Part shown: piece after piece, positions 1 to 9,826 of the stretch | Position numbering within the stretch: the first letter of the stretch is position 1 | Layout of the letters: each line of letters begins with the position of its first letter | Source of the DNA: Flavobacterium pectinovorum | GTDB taxonomy: Bacteria; Bacteroidota; Bacteroidia; Flavobacteriales; Flavobacteriaceae | Reading direction: 5' to 3' | Assembly: GCF_900142715.1 (NCBI RefSeq) | Contig: NZ_FRBX01000003.1 | Span: forward strand, 620,001 to 684,000 | Length of the DNA stretch: 64,000 nucleotides | Made by a program: the position numbers and the translations under genes | The notes under the pieces: generated by a model | What the model was told of the DNA's origin: nothing | Seen by the model: the letters and a program-made list of their open reading frames with translations, nothing else | The model's database searches: none

Positions 1-349
1 GAGATTCTATAGAATGGCTACCTGTAATTAAGTATACATCTTTACCAATACAACATTTTTCACCTATTTGTATTTTATTCAAACAATATATCCAAGAGTT
101 GTCCCCTAAACTGGACTGATGCCCCATTGTCAAATTCCATGGCAATTCTATATTTGATTTTCTATTAATATTTACTGTTTCTGCTAATTGAGCTCCAAAT
201 AAACGTAATAGAATAATTCTTGGCTTTTTGATTTGATTAGGAAAAACTCTAAATATTGTTCTATTGATCAATCTCCAAAGATGAATTTTGATTTTTGTTT
301 TCTTATCAAAAGGTGTTGTTTGTACAGGAATATAATCATTGATTGTCAT
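1..349 (-). CDS. WcaF-type hexapeptide acetyltransferase, partial (3' end beyond the left edge)
   Basis: An open minus-strand frame begins with ATG at 347-349 and runs off the left edge after 116 codons, with no stop. The visible part begins MTINDYIPVQTTPFDKK, continues with the basic, hydrophobic N-terminal region typical of WcaF-like colanic-acid acetyltransferases, and then shows left-handed beta-helix repeats (LPWNLTMGHQSSLGDNSW, IGEKCCIGKDV) and the start of the acceptor-site loop (TGSHSIES). Its start overlaps the stop of the next gene by 14 bp, so the two are probably translationally coupled. The partner (336-881) belongs to the same family but differs in sequence, so the pair may acetylate different sugars or positions. 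The active-site region and C-terminus lie outside the window. The family is clear; the substrate is unknown. Confidence 0.85.
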   Translation of the reverse strand, partial: MTINDYIPVQTTPFDKKTKIKIHLWRLINRTIFRVFPNQIKKPRIILLRLFGAQLAETVNINRKSNIELPWNLTMGHQSSLGDNSWIYCLNKIQIGEKCCIGKDVYLITGSHSIES

Positions 350-881
350 AGATAATTCTTTTTTTAATAAATTTAGCAGGATTACCTCCGACTATCGTCC
401 AATCATCGACATCTTTAAAAACAGCAGCTCTAGCCCCTACAATTGCCCCTTCACCAATTGTAACATTTGACATTATAAATGCTTCGGCTGCAATCCATGC
501 AAAATCTTTTATAACAATTGTGCCTGAAACAAAAGGAGTATTTATTGATGTTGTTTCATGTGTAGCACTACATAAATATGTTCTTTGAGAAACAGTAACC
601 TTGTTCCCTATAATAGTCTTTCCAAAATGCAACTTAACTTGTGGAGCTAATGCTGAATATGACCCCAATGTCAAATTTTTAGGAGATGGCAGCTCTATTG
701 AAGCATGAATAACACAATGATTTCCAATTTTGGCTCCAAAAATTTTCAATAAAAAAATTCTCCAACCGTTGAAAATAGGTAAAGAAAAAGGTTTAAATAA
801 AAACAATGATGTAATACGCCAAAGCAATCTATAAATCTTATCAGATTTAGGAATTGTATCGATATATTTAGGAATTTCCAT
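336..881 (-). CDS. WcaF-type hexapeptide O-acetyltransferase
   Basis: This 181-residue protein is a putative acetyl-CoA-dependent sugar O-acetyltransferase acting in the cytoplasm on polysaccharide repeat-unit precursors. The N-terminal third is helical and basic (WRITSLFLFKPFSLP). It is followed by hexapeptide repeats (IGNHCVIHASIELPSPKNL, IGNKVTVSQRTYLCS), the conserved SATHETTS segment with the likely catalytic His near residue 108, and the C-terminal coil (VTIGEGAIVGARAAVFKDV, GGNPAKFIKKR). Length and layout match the WcaF/NodL/LacA group. It shares 1 bp with the upstream glycosyltransferase and overlaps the following acetyltransferase by 14 bp, so it lies inside the polysaccharide operon. 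The acceptor sugar cannot be read from sequence. Confidence 0.88.
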   Translation of the reverse strand: MEIPKYIDTIPKSDKIYRLLWRITSLFLFKPFSLPIFNGWRIFLLKIFGAKIGNHCVIHASIELPSPKNLTLGSYSALAPQVKLHFGKTIIGNKVTVSQRTYLCSATHETTSINTPFVSGTIVIKDFAWIAAEAFIMSNVTIGEGAIVGARAAVFKDVDDWTIVGGNPAKFIKKRIIYDNQ

Positions 882-2062
882 TAAACGTTCTTTAAGGTTT
901 GAATAAATTTATTTGCACAAGTTTCAATATCAAATTTATTTTTATACGTTTCAAAAGCCTTATATCCTTTCGCTGCAAAATCCTCTTCAGAATTCTTAAT
1001 TATTTCTGAAAGATTATTTTCCAACTCCCTTTTCTCTTCCAGATTGACTATCCATCCTCCCCCGCCTTCATTAATCTCATTCCAGATGTTTACATTTTTT
1101 GTTATTAAAACCGGCTTTTTGCACGCCATAGCTTCAACAATAGCAATCCCAAAATTTTCCTGATGACTTGGTAATAAATAAGCTTCACAATTATAAAATG
1201 CGCCCCATTTTGCATTCCCGGTCAGCATTCCTGAAAAATGAATTTTTGGGTTATGTGAAGCTAACTTTATCATTTGCTGAGCATATTCAGAAGTCGTAGG
1301 TCCGGCAATAACTAAATCAGGTAAATCTTTATTTTTCTGAAACAATTCATTGTAAGCATTTATCAATAAATCAACCCCTTTTTTTTCGTGTATACGACTC
1401 AAAAAAAGCAAATATCTTTTATTCTTAATTTCCGGATAAATTTTATAAAAATCATCTCTCAAGATGTCTTTGTTTTCAGGAGGCATCTGAATACCATATC
1501 CAACATTAGAAACTTTTTTAGGTTTATAGCTTTTAAAAGTGGTAGCCGCTAATCGCATTTCTTCCTCACAAGTATAAAAAATGGCATCAGCCTGATTAAT
1601 ACACTTTTTTTCTATTAATGTCCAAACTAAGTTATTTCGCAAAGCCTTCCATTTTCTGTCTGTTGCTTTTTGGAAATAAGGATCTAACATACCATGAGGC
1701 ATAATAATTACTTTTGGAATTTTTAGATTTTGTTTCTTCAGTAATTCTATTGTCTTGTATACTGCAAAATTATGATACTGCCAAAGGCCATGTACAATTA
1801 TAGAATCATAATTTAAGATATTATTTTTTAACCATTTTAATAATTCCGGCTGATACTGATAAGATGTTTTTCCATTTCCTACCTTATAAATAGTAAAATT
1901 ATCTGTAATAGAATAATGACTATTCTCATCATCCATACAAACTACTTCGGTTGTTATTCCTGCTTTTTGAAAATAAGGTATAGCATTACGAATCCCTTGG
2001 CAAGGCCCTCCATTACTTGGATGCATTGATGAAATGACACGAAGAATTTTTGTTGTATTCAT
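881..2062 (-). CDS. glycosyltransferase family 4 (GT-B fold)
   Basis: The 393-residue cytoplasmic GT-B enzyme probably adds one sugar to the lipid-linked repeat unit. The N-terminal half has the GT4 acceptor-domain start (SSMHPSNGGPCQGIRNA) and a GLWQYHNFAVY segment with a PHGMLDPYFQKA loop typical of Wca/Eps-type transferases. The C-terminal half opens with LFLSRIHEKKGVDLLINAY. The nucleotide-sugar site (LPSHQENFGIAIVEAMACKK) contains the E-x7-E motif. Start ATG at 2062; it ends 1 bp into the acetyltransferase start. Donor and acceptor specificity are unknown. Confidence 0.88.
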   Translation of the reverse strand: MNTTKILRVISSMHPSNGGPCQGIRNAIPYFQKAGITTEVVCMDDENSHYSITDNFTIYKVGNGKTSYQYQPELLKWLKNNILNYDSIIVHGLWQYHNFAVYKTIELLKKQNLKIPKVIIMPHGMLDPYFQKATDRKWKALRNNLVWTLIEKKCINQADAIFYTCEEEMRLAATTFKSYKPKKVSNVGYGIQMPPENKDILRDDFYKIYPEIKNKRYLLFLSRIHEKKGVDLLINAYNELFQKNKDLPDLVIAGPTTSEYAQQMIKLASHNPKIHFSGMLTGNAKWGAFYNCEAYLLPSHQENFGIAIVEAMACKKPVLITKNVNIWNEINEGGGGWIVNLEEKRELENNLSEIIKNSEEDFAAKGYKAFETYKNKFDIETCANKFIQTLKNV

Positions 2063-2078
2063 GGCTTATTTTAATGAA

Positions 2079-2909
2079 CTATATGTAACGATTTCCAAAA
2101 ATTAATTTATTCAGCTTGTCCGGAATAATATTTATAAAATGCAAAAAAGCGAAATAGCATACAGCATTTATAAAACCAAAATATTTATTTCTATAATAAA
2201 ATATAATTTTAGGATTTGCTCCCAAAGGGGAATATAATTTTTTGAATCGTTTGGAAATCGTAGTATTATTTTGCCTTACTCTGCAAATGTCATTTTTTTC
2301 ACCGCTTGCAATAGCTACTCTTGTAGTAAAAACACCAATGCCATTATTTTGGGCACGCAATCCATAATCTACATCACCTAAATCATGATGATAATGAATA
2401 TCTAAATTTCCTAAAACTTTATAAACTTCTTTAGGAACAATTACTACATTACCATTCATGTTTCTAACAGAATTTAACTGCCCATTTGGTTTAATTAGGT
2501 TCTTATTAGAATCATATCCTCCATATAAAATATTTTTTTTATCTGAAGTTTCAATTATTCCAGATATGATAGCTTTGTTTTCTGTCAATTCAGTACAGGA
2601 AAAAAGCTCATCAAAACAGTTTTCGTATATAATAATATCATCATTAAGCCATAAATAGAAATCATAATCTTTTTTAGATGCGTGTTCCCAAGCCAAATTC
2701 ATTCCTTTATTCCAAAATAAATTCCCTGATCCGTTAATCAAATTTACCTGTGGAAATTCATTTAATACAGCTTTACTTGTCCCATCCGTTGAACCATCAT
2801 CAACTAGATATACATCTAAATCACTTTTTAGTTTAAAAAGATGGGTTAAACAATTTATTGTTTTTTGTTTTCTGTTAAAACAGGTTAATAATACAGCTAT
2901 TCTATTCAT
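2079..2909 (-). CDS. glycosyltransferase family 2 (GT-A fold)
   Basis: This 276-residue protein begins VLLTCFNRKQKTINCL, the GT2 nucleotide-binding start. It has the first acidic motif VDDGSTDGT near residue 37, a metal-binding LWLNDDIII (residues 88-96), and an acceptor-side HYHHDLGDVDYGLRA (DxD/ExD-like). This layout matches the rhamnosyltransferase-like group of GT2. A hydrophobic C-terminal stretch near residue 245 could attach it to the membrane. It sits in the polysaccharide operon between a GT4 enzyme and an acetyltransferase, with gaps of 16 and 15 bp. The likely role is one transfer step in repeat-unit assembly; the sugar is not identifiable. Confidence 0.87.
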   Translation of the reverse strand: MNRIAVLLTCFNRKQKTINCLTHLFKLKSDLDVYLVDDGSTDGTSKAVLNEFPQVNLINGSGNLFWNKGMNLAWEHASKKDYDFYLWLNDDIIIYENCFDELFSCTELTENKAIISGIIETSDKKNILYGGYDSNKNLIKPNGQLNSVRNMNGNVVIVPKEVYKVLGNLDIHYHHDLGDVDYGLRAQNNGIGVFTTRVAIASGEKNDICRVRQNNTTISKRFKKLYSPLGANPKIIFYYRNKYFGFINAVCYFAFLHFINIIPDKLNKLIFGNRYI

Positions 2910-2924
2910 TGTAAGAAATAAATT

Positions 2925-3527
2925 TTATTGATATTTTTCATCTCTGACATCTCCAATTTTTTTTGCAGGATTACCAGCAACTATTGCAAAAGCCTCAACG
3001 TCTTTAGAAACAACTGAACCTGCACCAATTAAAGCACCTGTTCCTATTGTAACTCCTTTTAAGATAATAGCTCTGGCACCAATAAAAACATTGTCTTCTA
3101 TTACTATTGGTAAAGACATTATTTTACTTTTATCATTTCGGAATTTTGGATTTATACCATGAGCATCACTATCTGTTATTAATACCCCACTACCTATTAA
3201 AACGTGGTTACCAATTGTTATTGCTGAGTCAGAGGAAATAGTAGCACCTGAAACACCAACATGGTTGCCAATTTGTATAATTGCATTGGGTTTACATGTT
3301 TTAATAATTACCTTTTGAAATACACCAATACTATTGTTTTTAGGATTACTGCATGCTATGAAATTCTTTCCTATAATTATTTCTGATTTATCAAACTTTT
3401 GAATCAAAGGCAAATCATGAAATCTCCATGATTTATCCCACTTCCCAATTTTGATTATACAGAATATAATATCACGAACTAAACGAAAAATATAAAAAGG
3501 AATTCTTATTATTTTTACTAAATACAT
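2925..3527 (-). CDS. serine O-acetyltransferase-like hexapeptide acyltransferase
   Basis: This left-handed beta-helix acyltransferase has 200 residues when started at the ATG at 3525-3527; a GTG two codons upstream is possible but less likely. The N-terminus is hydrophobic and basic ([19 protein letters not shown]). Repeats follow ([33 protein letters not shown]), with SDAHGINP carrying the probable catalytic His, then [20 protein letters not shown] and the closing [11 protein letters not shown]. It is typical of capsule and O-antigen acetyltransferases and distinct from the WcaF pair at 1-881. The 182-bp gap upstream separates it from the polymerase gene and could hold an internal promoter. 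Confidence 0.87.
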   Translation of the reverse strand: MYLVKIIRIPFYIFRLVRDIIFCIIKIGKWDKSWRFHDLPLIQKFDKSEIIIGKNFIACSNPKNNSIGVFQKVIIKTCKPNAIIQIGNHVGVSGATISSDSAITIGNHVLIGSGVLITDSDAHGINPKFRNDKSKIMSLPIVIEDNVFIGARAIILKGVTIGTGALIGAGSVVSKDVEAFAIVAGNPAKKIGDVRDEKYQ

Positions 3528-3709
3528 TAACACTATTATTTTAATTTCAAAAAAATATAAAACTTTTTTATTATAATCTTCTTAACTCTATACAAAGTTA
3601 AATTATCGATTTTTGTTTTATTAAGGTGAAATTTGAAACTCGAAAAACAAAAAGACTCTATTAAGTTATTCTAACCTAGTTTTCGAATTATGTGGAGAAT
3701 TTTTACTTT
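3528..3709. other. AT-rich spacer inside the polysaccharide locus
   Basis: This is the largest break within the polysaccharide locus. It is very AT-rich, has no convincing ORF and shows none of the word-type inverted repeats seen elsewhere. It may carry an internal minus-strand promoter for the downstream acyltransferase and glycosyltransferase genes, but no clear TAnnTTTG element could be fixed. Confidence 0.4.
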
Positions 3710-4957
3710 TTAAATAATTTTTAAATGTTTATTACATATGGATTTAATTTCATAATCTGTGAGCGATCTAAATCTTTTGCTCATACAAACACTTATAGCT
3801 AAAAAAATAAAAATTGTGCTTATTGAAAAAAAATTACGATCTTCAATAAAAGAAAACATCCCCTTAAATGCCACCCAAAGCCCAATCATTACACAAAACC
3901 AGTTTTTAGATTTGTATACACCTAAATAGGAAGCCTTTATAAAAAGTAAAAAATATAGTAATCCTCCAATAATTCCACCCCATTGTATGTAATTTAACAT
4001 ACCAGATTCAGTTCCCCTTCTTCCTTCTTTATAAATAACATCAAAATCGGCATATGAAATATCTGTGAGTGAAGTCTTCGTTTTTCCTGATGCTCCAAGA
4101 CCAAATAAAAATGAATCCTGTCTTTCTAATTCTCCAAAAACATCATTATATATTGCTGTTCTCGAATCAATTAATAAATCTTGACTTTCTTTTTTTTCAT
4201 CAACTACAACCCAACTTAAACTTTCACCTATTAAAAAAACATTAAAAATACCTGACAAACCTAAAATTAAAAAAACAGGTGGAAGTGCTAATAGTGCGAG
4301 CCTTAACGTTTTTATTGTTGCAAAAATCCATTTCTTTTTTCTCCATATAAAAGTTGATACAATTACAAATACAATAATAATGTTTAACATATTTGCACGG
4401 TTCGTAAATACGCTAAAAAAGAAAACAGCGGCAACGGTGATAATAAAAATGCTGTTTTTTTTATCTAAATAAGGTATTATTAGTACAATAAAATAAATCG
4501 GGGAAAGTGATTTGATGAAATTTATTGATAATTCTGGCTCAATAACATAAATCAAAAGACACAAAAGCAAACCATAAGTCAAAAAAGTTCTAATTGTATC
4601 TATTACAAATGAAGGATATAATGCTATATATAGAGAAAAATGTGTAACTAAATATAACGGTAATACATTAGAAAACATAGACTTCCAATCTTCGATGGAT
4701 TGTGCATCTAACAACCCTCTTAGTAGAACAATTAAATTATAAATTATAAAAAGATAAACGTAATTTATTCCATCAAATTTCCTTGCAATACTAACCCTTG
4801 ATACATATAATCTATTAATTATATATATTATTCCAACAAATATAGGATATGAACATAAAATTGACGCAATAGCAATTCTTCCTGGATAAATACTATTATA
4901 TAAGCTTGGAATTATTGAGAAAATAACAGCAAGTTTGATAATTTTTCTTATGATCAC
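3710..4957 (-). CDS. O-antigen polymerase-like integral membrane protein (Wzy candidate)
   Basis: The 415-residue protein is almost entirely hydrophobic, with about ten to twelve predicted membrane segments and one long periplasmic loop (residues about 240-310) containing FLFGLGASG and an RRGTESGMLNY segment. That topology, and the arginine-rich loop, match Wzy/O-antigen ligase-superfamily polymerases, which join lipid-linked repeat units at the outer face of the inner membrane. The start is GTG within a GTGA overlap with the stop of the GT4 gene upstream, so coupling is likely. Wzy proteins diverge too far for certain naming; a WaaL-type ligase is the alternative. With a Wzx-like flippase nearby, the locus has a Wzx/Wzy-dependent appearance. 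Confidence 0.75.
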   Translation of the reverse strand: MIIRKIIKLAVIFSIIPSLYNSIYPGRIAIASILCSYPIFVGIIYIINRLYVSRVSIARKFDGINYVYLFIIYNLIVLLRGLLDAQSIEDWKSMFSNVLPLYLVTHFSLYIALYPSFVIDTIRTFLTYGLLLCLLIYVIEPELSINFIKSLSPIYFIVLIIPYLDKKNSIFIITVAAVFFFSVFTNRANMLNIIIVFVIVSTFIWRKKKWIFATIKTLRLALLALPPVFLILGLSGIFNVFLIGESLSWVVVDEKKESQDLLIDSRTAIYNDVFGELERQDSFLFGLGASGKTKTSLTDISYADFDVIYKEGRRGTESGMLNYIQWGGIIGGLLYFLLFIKASYLGVYKSKNWFCVMIGLWVAFKGMFSFIEDRNFFSISTIFIFLAISVCMSKRFRSLTDYEIKSICNKHLKII

Positions 4958-6213
4958 TTAAGTATTTTTATATAAGTTTCCATTAAACTCTCAACTATTT
5001 TTTCCTTATCATGTCTTTCTAAAGCTTTAATCCTAGCTTTAATCCCCATTTCGAAATAGCGGGTAGGAGATTGATTATAATTAATTATCTCACTAACCAG
5101 TTCAAAAACCCCATTAGCTGGTATTAGAATTCCGGTTTCATTATGTGCCACTATCGTAGAAAGTCCACCAACATTACAAGCGATAATAGGAATGCCTAAT
5201 ATTTGAGCCTCACAAACACTATTAGGGCTATTATCAATATAAGATGGATGTACAAATAAATCAGAATCGATTAACAATGAGCATAAATTCTCTGAACTTT
5301 TTTTACCTAAAAAGTTAATGTTAACATTTTTAGGGTTTATTTTTAATTCATTAGAAAAATATTTAACTAATGGATTATCTTCACTTAGCCCTACTATATT
5401 CCAAATAAATTTAATATTGGTTTGTTTTTTTAATTGTTCAGCACTTTTCAACACAATATCAATTCCTTTATAAACGGTTGCAGATAGAGTTGAAACAATA
5501 ATTATCGTTTCATGTAATTCATATTTCGTTTTAGCATTATCATAAAATAAAGGTCTTAATACTTCTTCAATATGAAAATAATTGGCAGATGGAGCAAATA
5601 TTTGGGAAACAGATTGATCCCAAGTAGTTCTCCCCATAAGATATTTAGCTATTGATAAATGTTCTTTTTCTCTTTTTGCTTGATTCTGGAAACGTAGGAA
5701 TGAACTATATACACCACTGCCTATAAGATTTTGTAAAAAAAAGTACCTACTAAAAAGAAAATTAATTCGGGAATTATTTGGAGGGAAATAAGTATTCAAA
5801 TATGGATTTATTAGCCCTTGAATATGAATAACTACAGGTATATTAGTATATCCTTGAATTTTAGCAAACACACCCTCAGTACCAAAAATTTGAATAAGAT
5901 CCGGTTTGAAATCCTCAACTACCTCTAGTAATTTTGGAATAATTATTTCATCTACTTCTAAATTTCCACAGAGTCCATTAATAACTTTCCTAATTGGTGC
6001 TTTTCTGGATGGTTTTACAAAAATAGGATAATAGGTTGTTTTATCTCTTTTCATTTTCTCATTACCTTCGTTATGAAAAAAAGAAATTGCCAATTCAATA
6101 TTTTCTTCCTTGTTCAATAACTCTTCAAGAGACTCTATCCAACCACCTCCATTATAAGAATGTTTGCCATGATCATATTTAGATGCTGTATTTGTAAACC
6201 AAAGAACTTTCAT
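4954..6213 (-). CDS. glycosyltransferase family 4 (GT-B fold)
   Basis: This 419-residue GT-B glycosyltransferase begins VLWFTNTASKYDHG, followed by a GGGWIESLEELL glycine-rich acceptor loop. An inter-domain MGRTTWDQS segment is typical of the family. The C-terminal donor domain carries SDLFVHPSYIDNSPNSVCEA and IPIIACNVGGLSTI, the conserved E-rich nucleotide-sugar site and glycine turn. It is coupled through GTGA to the polymerase gene downstream and starts 3 bp from the pyruvyl transferase stop, so it is a core member of the operon. The sugar specificity is unknown. Confidence 0.87.
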   Translation of the reverse strand: MKVLWFTNTASKYDHGKHSYNGGGWIESLEELLNKEENIELAISFFHNEGNEKMKRDKTTYYPIFVKPSRKAPIRKVINGLCGNLEVDEIIIPKLLEVVEDFKPDLIQIFGTEGVFAKIQGYTNIPVVIHIQGLINPYLNTYFPPNNSRINFLFSRYFFLQNLIGSGVYSSFLRFQNQAKREKEHLSIAKYLMGRTTWDQSVSQIFAPSANYFHIEEVLRPLFYDNAKTKYELHETIIIVSTLSATVYKGIDIVLKSAEQLKKQTNIKFIWNIVGLSEDNPLVKYFSNELKINPKNVNINFLGKKSSENLCSLLIDSDLFVHPSYIDNSPNSVCEAQILGIPIIACNVGGLSTIVAHNETGILIPANGVFELVSEIINYNQSPTRYFEMGIKARIKALERHDKEKIVESLMETYIKILK

Positions 6214-6216
6214 ATC

Positions 6217-7266
6217 TTATTTTAACTTTATAGCCTTTAGCCATTTATCGATATTATCTTGTGGCAATTTTATATCTGTAACGTAATCATTCTCGATAAA
6301 AGAAATACAGTCATTAACGTCTTCTCTCTTTATTACATTTAAATTTACGTCTTTACCTATTTCAATAGCTCTATTATCTACAGCTAAAATTAAAGTTCTT
6401 ACATTTTTTTGCAATGCTCTTACGCCCGCATGTAAACGTGTACCTATATAATCAACATTTGATTTATTTAACATTTCATCAAAAGCTTCGATTGTGGGTG
6501 GAATTAATTCAATATTATTTAAATCTCCTCTTATTTCATCATAATAGTTTAAATCGCTCAACCCTTGTATCCACAAATATACTTTTGAGTAGTTTTCTGA
6601 TAAAATTTTAAGCATTTTAAAATCTAAATCTGCATTTTTATGGTAAAATGTTAATGTCGTTATAACTTCTTCTCCTTTACTAACAGGAACAAGCTTACAC
6701 TTTTCAGGAGTTAATCCCCACAAAGTAGGACAGCTGGTATTGACAACATTATCTATTCCAATACTTTTCAATTTTTCGAATGTATATTGGTCTCTTACAG
6801 AATGTAAAACATCCTTATTTAATATAGTCTTATAAATACTTTTTGTATATCCATTTATATTGCCTTGATATTGCCACCATCCACACCCCATCAAAACAAC
6901 TTTGTTTTTTAAAAACTTCTTGTGAGATCTGTGTATTTTCCATTGATGACGTACTTCTAAATTTGAAGACAATAAATTAGTTCCTGATACAAATAGCAAA
7001 TCTTTTTCTCTCATTAAATCCATAGCATCATATGAAGTATGTAATTGAGTTGGGAAATTAGTAAATAGGTCATCAGGATAAACAGACCTTAATTTTTTAT
7101 ATACACTATCATATATGATTAAATCCCCAAGATTTGAAGTACCTATACTTGGATTAAGTATACCAATATCATTATACTCTTTTTGTTGTTTTTTCCTTGC
7201 AGATCTTAAATTAGTGATTAGATATGCCTTAAAATACGTTTTAAAAAAAATTAAATTTTTAATCAT
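6217..7266 (-). CDS. polysaccharide pyruvyl transferase family protein
   Basis: This is a 349-residue protein when started at the ATG at 7264-7266, which overlaps the flippase stop by 4 bp; a TTG three codons upstream is the alternative. It contains the hallmarks of the polysaccharide pyruvyl transferase family: the N-terminal PSIGTSNLGDLIIYDSV glycine loop, a central MGCGWWQYQG segment, and the C-terminal GTRLHAGVRALQ motif. Members transfer pyruvate from PEP to a sugar in a lipid-linked repeat unit, or act as related glycan-modifying enzymes, making the polymer acidic. The context suggests a pyruvylated, fucose-containing surface polymer. The exact reaction remains inferred. Confidence 0.85.
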   Translation of the reverse strand: MIKNLIFFKTYFKAYLITNLRSARKKQQKEYNDIGILNPSIGTSNLGDLIIYDSVYKKLRSVYPDDLFTNFPTQLHTSYDAMDLMREKDLLFVSGTNLLSSNLEVRHQWKIHRSHKKFLKNKVVLMGCGWWQYQGNINGYTKSIYKTILNKDVLHSVRDQYTFEKLKSIGIDNVVNTSCPTLWGLTPEKCKLVPVSKGEEVITTLTFYHKNADLDFKMLKILSENYSKVYLWIQGLSDLNYYDEIRGDLNNIELIPPTIEAFDEMLNKSNVDYIGTRLHAGVRALQKNVRTLILAVDNRAIEIGKDVNLNVIKREDVNDCISFIENDYVTDIKLPQDNIDKWLKAIKLK

Positions 7267-8627
7267 TTGTTCCAAATTCCCGTAGCGGTGTTATTAATTA
7301 ATTTATGATATTGAATTGGTCTAAGAATTACAGAATAACCTAAAGAAAAACAAGTTGCTAACACAACCCCAGTGGATCCCCAACCTAGATATTTTCCAAA
7401 CAAAATACTTAGAGGTATGTTTATTATCATTGAAATAACAGATGTAATAATTTGCAATTTAATTTTTCCGACCCCATTAATAAAATTAACATAAATCATA
7501 TTATAAGTCATCAAAGCAACATAAAATGCAATTGATAAAGAAAGCTGAATTGGAATTATAACCTTATCTCCAACCCACCAGCTATAGAACCAGTTTGATA
7601 TAAAAACCATTATAATAAGGCTTATAGGAATTAAAAACCATATCTTTTGAATGTTACTTACTGATCTCTTTATCCACTCATAATCTTTATTCGCATATGC
7701 TTCAGTAAAAGATGACCAAAAAGGTGTTATAAGTAGACCATAAACAATTGTAACAATGGAGAAATACTTAAATGCTATATTATAAGGAACAACTTCTTCA
7801 GGACCAAATAATCTAATAATAATAAAATTATCAGTAGAAAATAATACCATGGCAGCTATTTGAATAATAAAAAATTTAAAACCCAATCCCGTTATTTCAT
7901 GCAGATAACTTTTTTTCCATAAATTAAATTTTGGCTTAAAATCTTTATACCTTCTATTAAATGCGAAAAAGTTTAAAATTACTAAAAGAATTACCGGTAT
8001 TCCTGAAAATATACTACCAAAAATAAGTAACGAACTGTTATCTGTTTTTGTAAGTCCCCATATAGCTAATAAAGACAATACTTGTCCTAAAAATTGTACT
8101 TTAGTATCAATAGAATGATGTTGATCTGCTTGATAAATAGTTATTATTAATTTTACAATTAATTGTAAAGTAAAAAAAGTAAAAATAACTGGTAAAAGAA
8201 TTCTCAAATCTTGTTTTAAACTAGCCCTTGTATTAAATACAGATGTCCAATCTATAAAAAAATTCAAAAACAAGAAAATCAACAGTAAAATCACACTAAT
8301 ACTAGAAATTGTAAAATATGCAGAACTAACAAAAGATTGAGCCTTCTTATAATCACCCAATGCTTTTGCTTCGGCAAACTTGTTTCTTAATCCATTTCCC
8401 AAACCAATATCAAAAAAAGAAAACCATGAAATAAAAGAACTTAATGTTAACCAGACTCCATAATTTTCAGAATCCAAATAATTGATAGTTAATGGCACTA
8501 AAATAAAATTTGCAATTATAGATCCTATCTTAAAAAAAAATGACCAACTTATATGCTTCGCAATATTAATAGTACGGTCACTTTTCAAACCAACCTTTTC
8601 ATGAACTTTATTAATTATTTTTCTCAA
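7263..8627 (-). CDS. oligosaccharide flippase (Wzx-like, MOP superfamily)
   Basis: The 454-residue polytopic membrane protein has about twelve to fourteen helices. The N-terminus carries the polysaccharide-export signature (AKHISWSFFFKIGSIIANFIL, then PLTINYLDSENYGVWLTL and DIGLGNGLRNKFAEA). It would move the undecaprenyl-linked repeat unit across the inner membrane before polymerisation. The start is TTG: an in-frame stop lies just upstream and no ATG exists until deep in the protein. It overlaps the pyruvyl transferase start by 4 bp, and 32 bp separate it from gmd. The family is clear; the substrate follows whichever repeat unit this locus makes. Confidence 0.88.
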   Translation of the reverse strand: MRKIINKVHEKVGLKSDRTINIAKHISWSFFFKIGSIIANFILVPLTINYLDSENYGVWLTLSSFISWFSFFDIGLGNGLRNKFAEAKALGDYKKAQSFVSSAYFTISSISVILLLIFLFLNFFIDWTSVFNTRASLKQDLRILLPVIFTFFTLQLIVKLIITIYQADQHHSIDTKVQFLGQVLSLLAIWGLTKTDNSSLLIFGSIFSGIPVILLVILNFFAFNRRYKDFKPKFNLWKKSYLHEITGLGFKFFIIQIAAMVLFSTDNFIIIRLFGPEEVVPYNIAFKYFSIVTIVYGLLITPFWSSFTEAYANKDYEWIKRSVSNIQKIWFLIPISLIIMVFISNWFYSWWVGDKVIIPIQLSLSIAFYVALMTYNMIYVNFINGVGKIKLQIITSVISMIINIPLSILFGKYLGWGSTGVVLATCFSLGYSVILRPIQYHKLINNTATGIWNK

Positions 8628-8659
8628 TTTTAGCTTTTATATAGTTTTATAACCTTTCT

Positions 8660-9742
8660 TTAATACAACTTCAAATCACACTCTATCATCTCTTTAACTA
8701 AAGCAGCTAAATCATATTTGGGCTCCCAGCCTAATTGAGTTTTAGATTTAGTAGGATCTCCAATTAAAAGATCCACTTCTGTAGGTCGATAATACTCCGG
8801 ATCTACACGTACTACTACTTTACCTTTTTCTAGTTGATATAAAGGATTGTTACAGGCTGCTATTTTAGCTACTTCGCTTTCATTTTCTCCTTCAAAATCC
8901 AGTTCTATTCCAACTTCTGCAAAAGCCATGATAACAAAATCTCTTATATATGTTGTTACACCTGTGGCTATTACATAATCTTCTGCTACCTCTTGTTGTA
9001 AAATTCTCCACATTGCTTCGACATAATCTTTTGCATGTCCCCAATCTCTTTGTGAATTTAGGTTTCCAAGGTAAAGACATTCTTGTTTCCCTTTTGCAAT
9101 AGCAGCCGTTGCCATGGTGATTTTACGTGTAACAAAAGTTTCACCACGTCTTGGAGACTCATGATTAAACAAAATACCGTTACAAGCAAACATGTTATAG
9201 GCCTCACGGTAATTTTTAGTAATCCAAAAACCATAAATCTTAGCTGCACCATATGGAGAACGAGGATAGAATGGTGAGTTTTCATCATAAAATCCCTTTT
9301 CATTTTTATTTTCTGTCATCCCTCCATAAAGTTCAGAAGTGGATGCCTGATAAATTCTGGTTTTTTCGCATAATCCCAAAATTCTTACTGCTTCTAATAT
9401 TCTTAATGTACCTATTCCATCTACATTAGCCACATATTCAGGAGAATCAAAAGATACCTTAACATGCGACATTGCTCCTAAATTATAAATTTCATCAGGC
9501 TGTACTTCCTGAATTATTCTAATAATATTAGTTGAATCGGTCAAATCTCCATAATGCAATTTAAAATTAACATGTACCTCATGCTGATCCTGATAAATAT
9601 GATCAATTCTTTGTGTATTAAAAGAAGAGGCACGTCGTTTAACACCGTGTACCTGATATCCTTTTTCTAATAATAATTCAGCTAAATATGATCCGTCCTG
9701 ACCAGTGATCCCTGTTATAAGTGCTACTTTTTGTGTGCTCAT
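8660..9742 (-). CDS. gmd: GDP-mannose 4,6-dehydratase
   Basis: The 360-residue NADP-dependent short-chain dehydrogenase converts GDP-D-mannose to GDP-4-keto-6-deoxymannose, the first step to GDP-L-fucose. Visible features are the Rossmann loop GITGQDG (11-17), the [15 protein letters not shown] segment (36-50) diagnostic of GMD, the Thr/Ser of STSEL (134-138), catalytic Tyr164 and Lys168 in SPYGAAK, and [17 protein letters not shown] for GDP-sugar binding. Length is normal. fcl, for the next two steps, lies 84 bp upstream across a small word repeat. Base composition here is less AT-rich than in the glycosyltransferase genes. Confidence 0.97.
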   Translation of the reverse strand: MSTQKVALITGITGQDGSYLAELLLEKGYQVHGVKRRASSFNTQRIDHIYQDQHEVHVNFKLHYGDLTDSTNIIRIIQEVQPDEIYNLGAMSHVKVSFDSPEYVANVDGIGTLRILEAVRILGLCEKTRIYQASTSELYGGMTENKNEKGFYDENSPFYPRSPYGAAKIYGFWITKNYREAYNMFACNGILFNHESPRRGETFVTRKITMATAAIAKGKQECLYLGNLNSQRDWGHAKDYVEAMWRILQQEVAEDYVIATGVTTYIRDFVIMAFAEVGIELDFEGENESEVAKIAACNNPLYQLEKGKVVVRVDPEYYRPTEVDLLIGDPTKSKTQLGWEPKYDLAALVKEMIECDLKLY

Positions 9743-9746
9743 AGAT

Positions 9747-9790
9747 TTGAGTTATAATTTATGATTATGAGTTATAATTATGAATTGAGA
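9747..9790. repeat. word repeat, 'GAGTTATAA' dialect
   Basis: The gmd-fcl spacer holds two imperfect copies of GAGTTATAATT followed by TATGA-type words in tandem. The complementary word (TTATAACTCAT) recurs at 12659-12672. It is the only word-type intergenic repeat found inside the polysaccharide locus. Confidence 0.6.
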
Positions 9791-9826
9791 GTCCTAAGCA
9801 CATGATACTTTATTCTCCCAAATTCC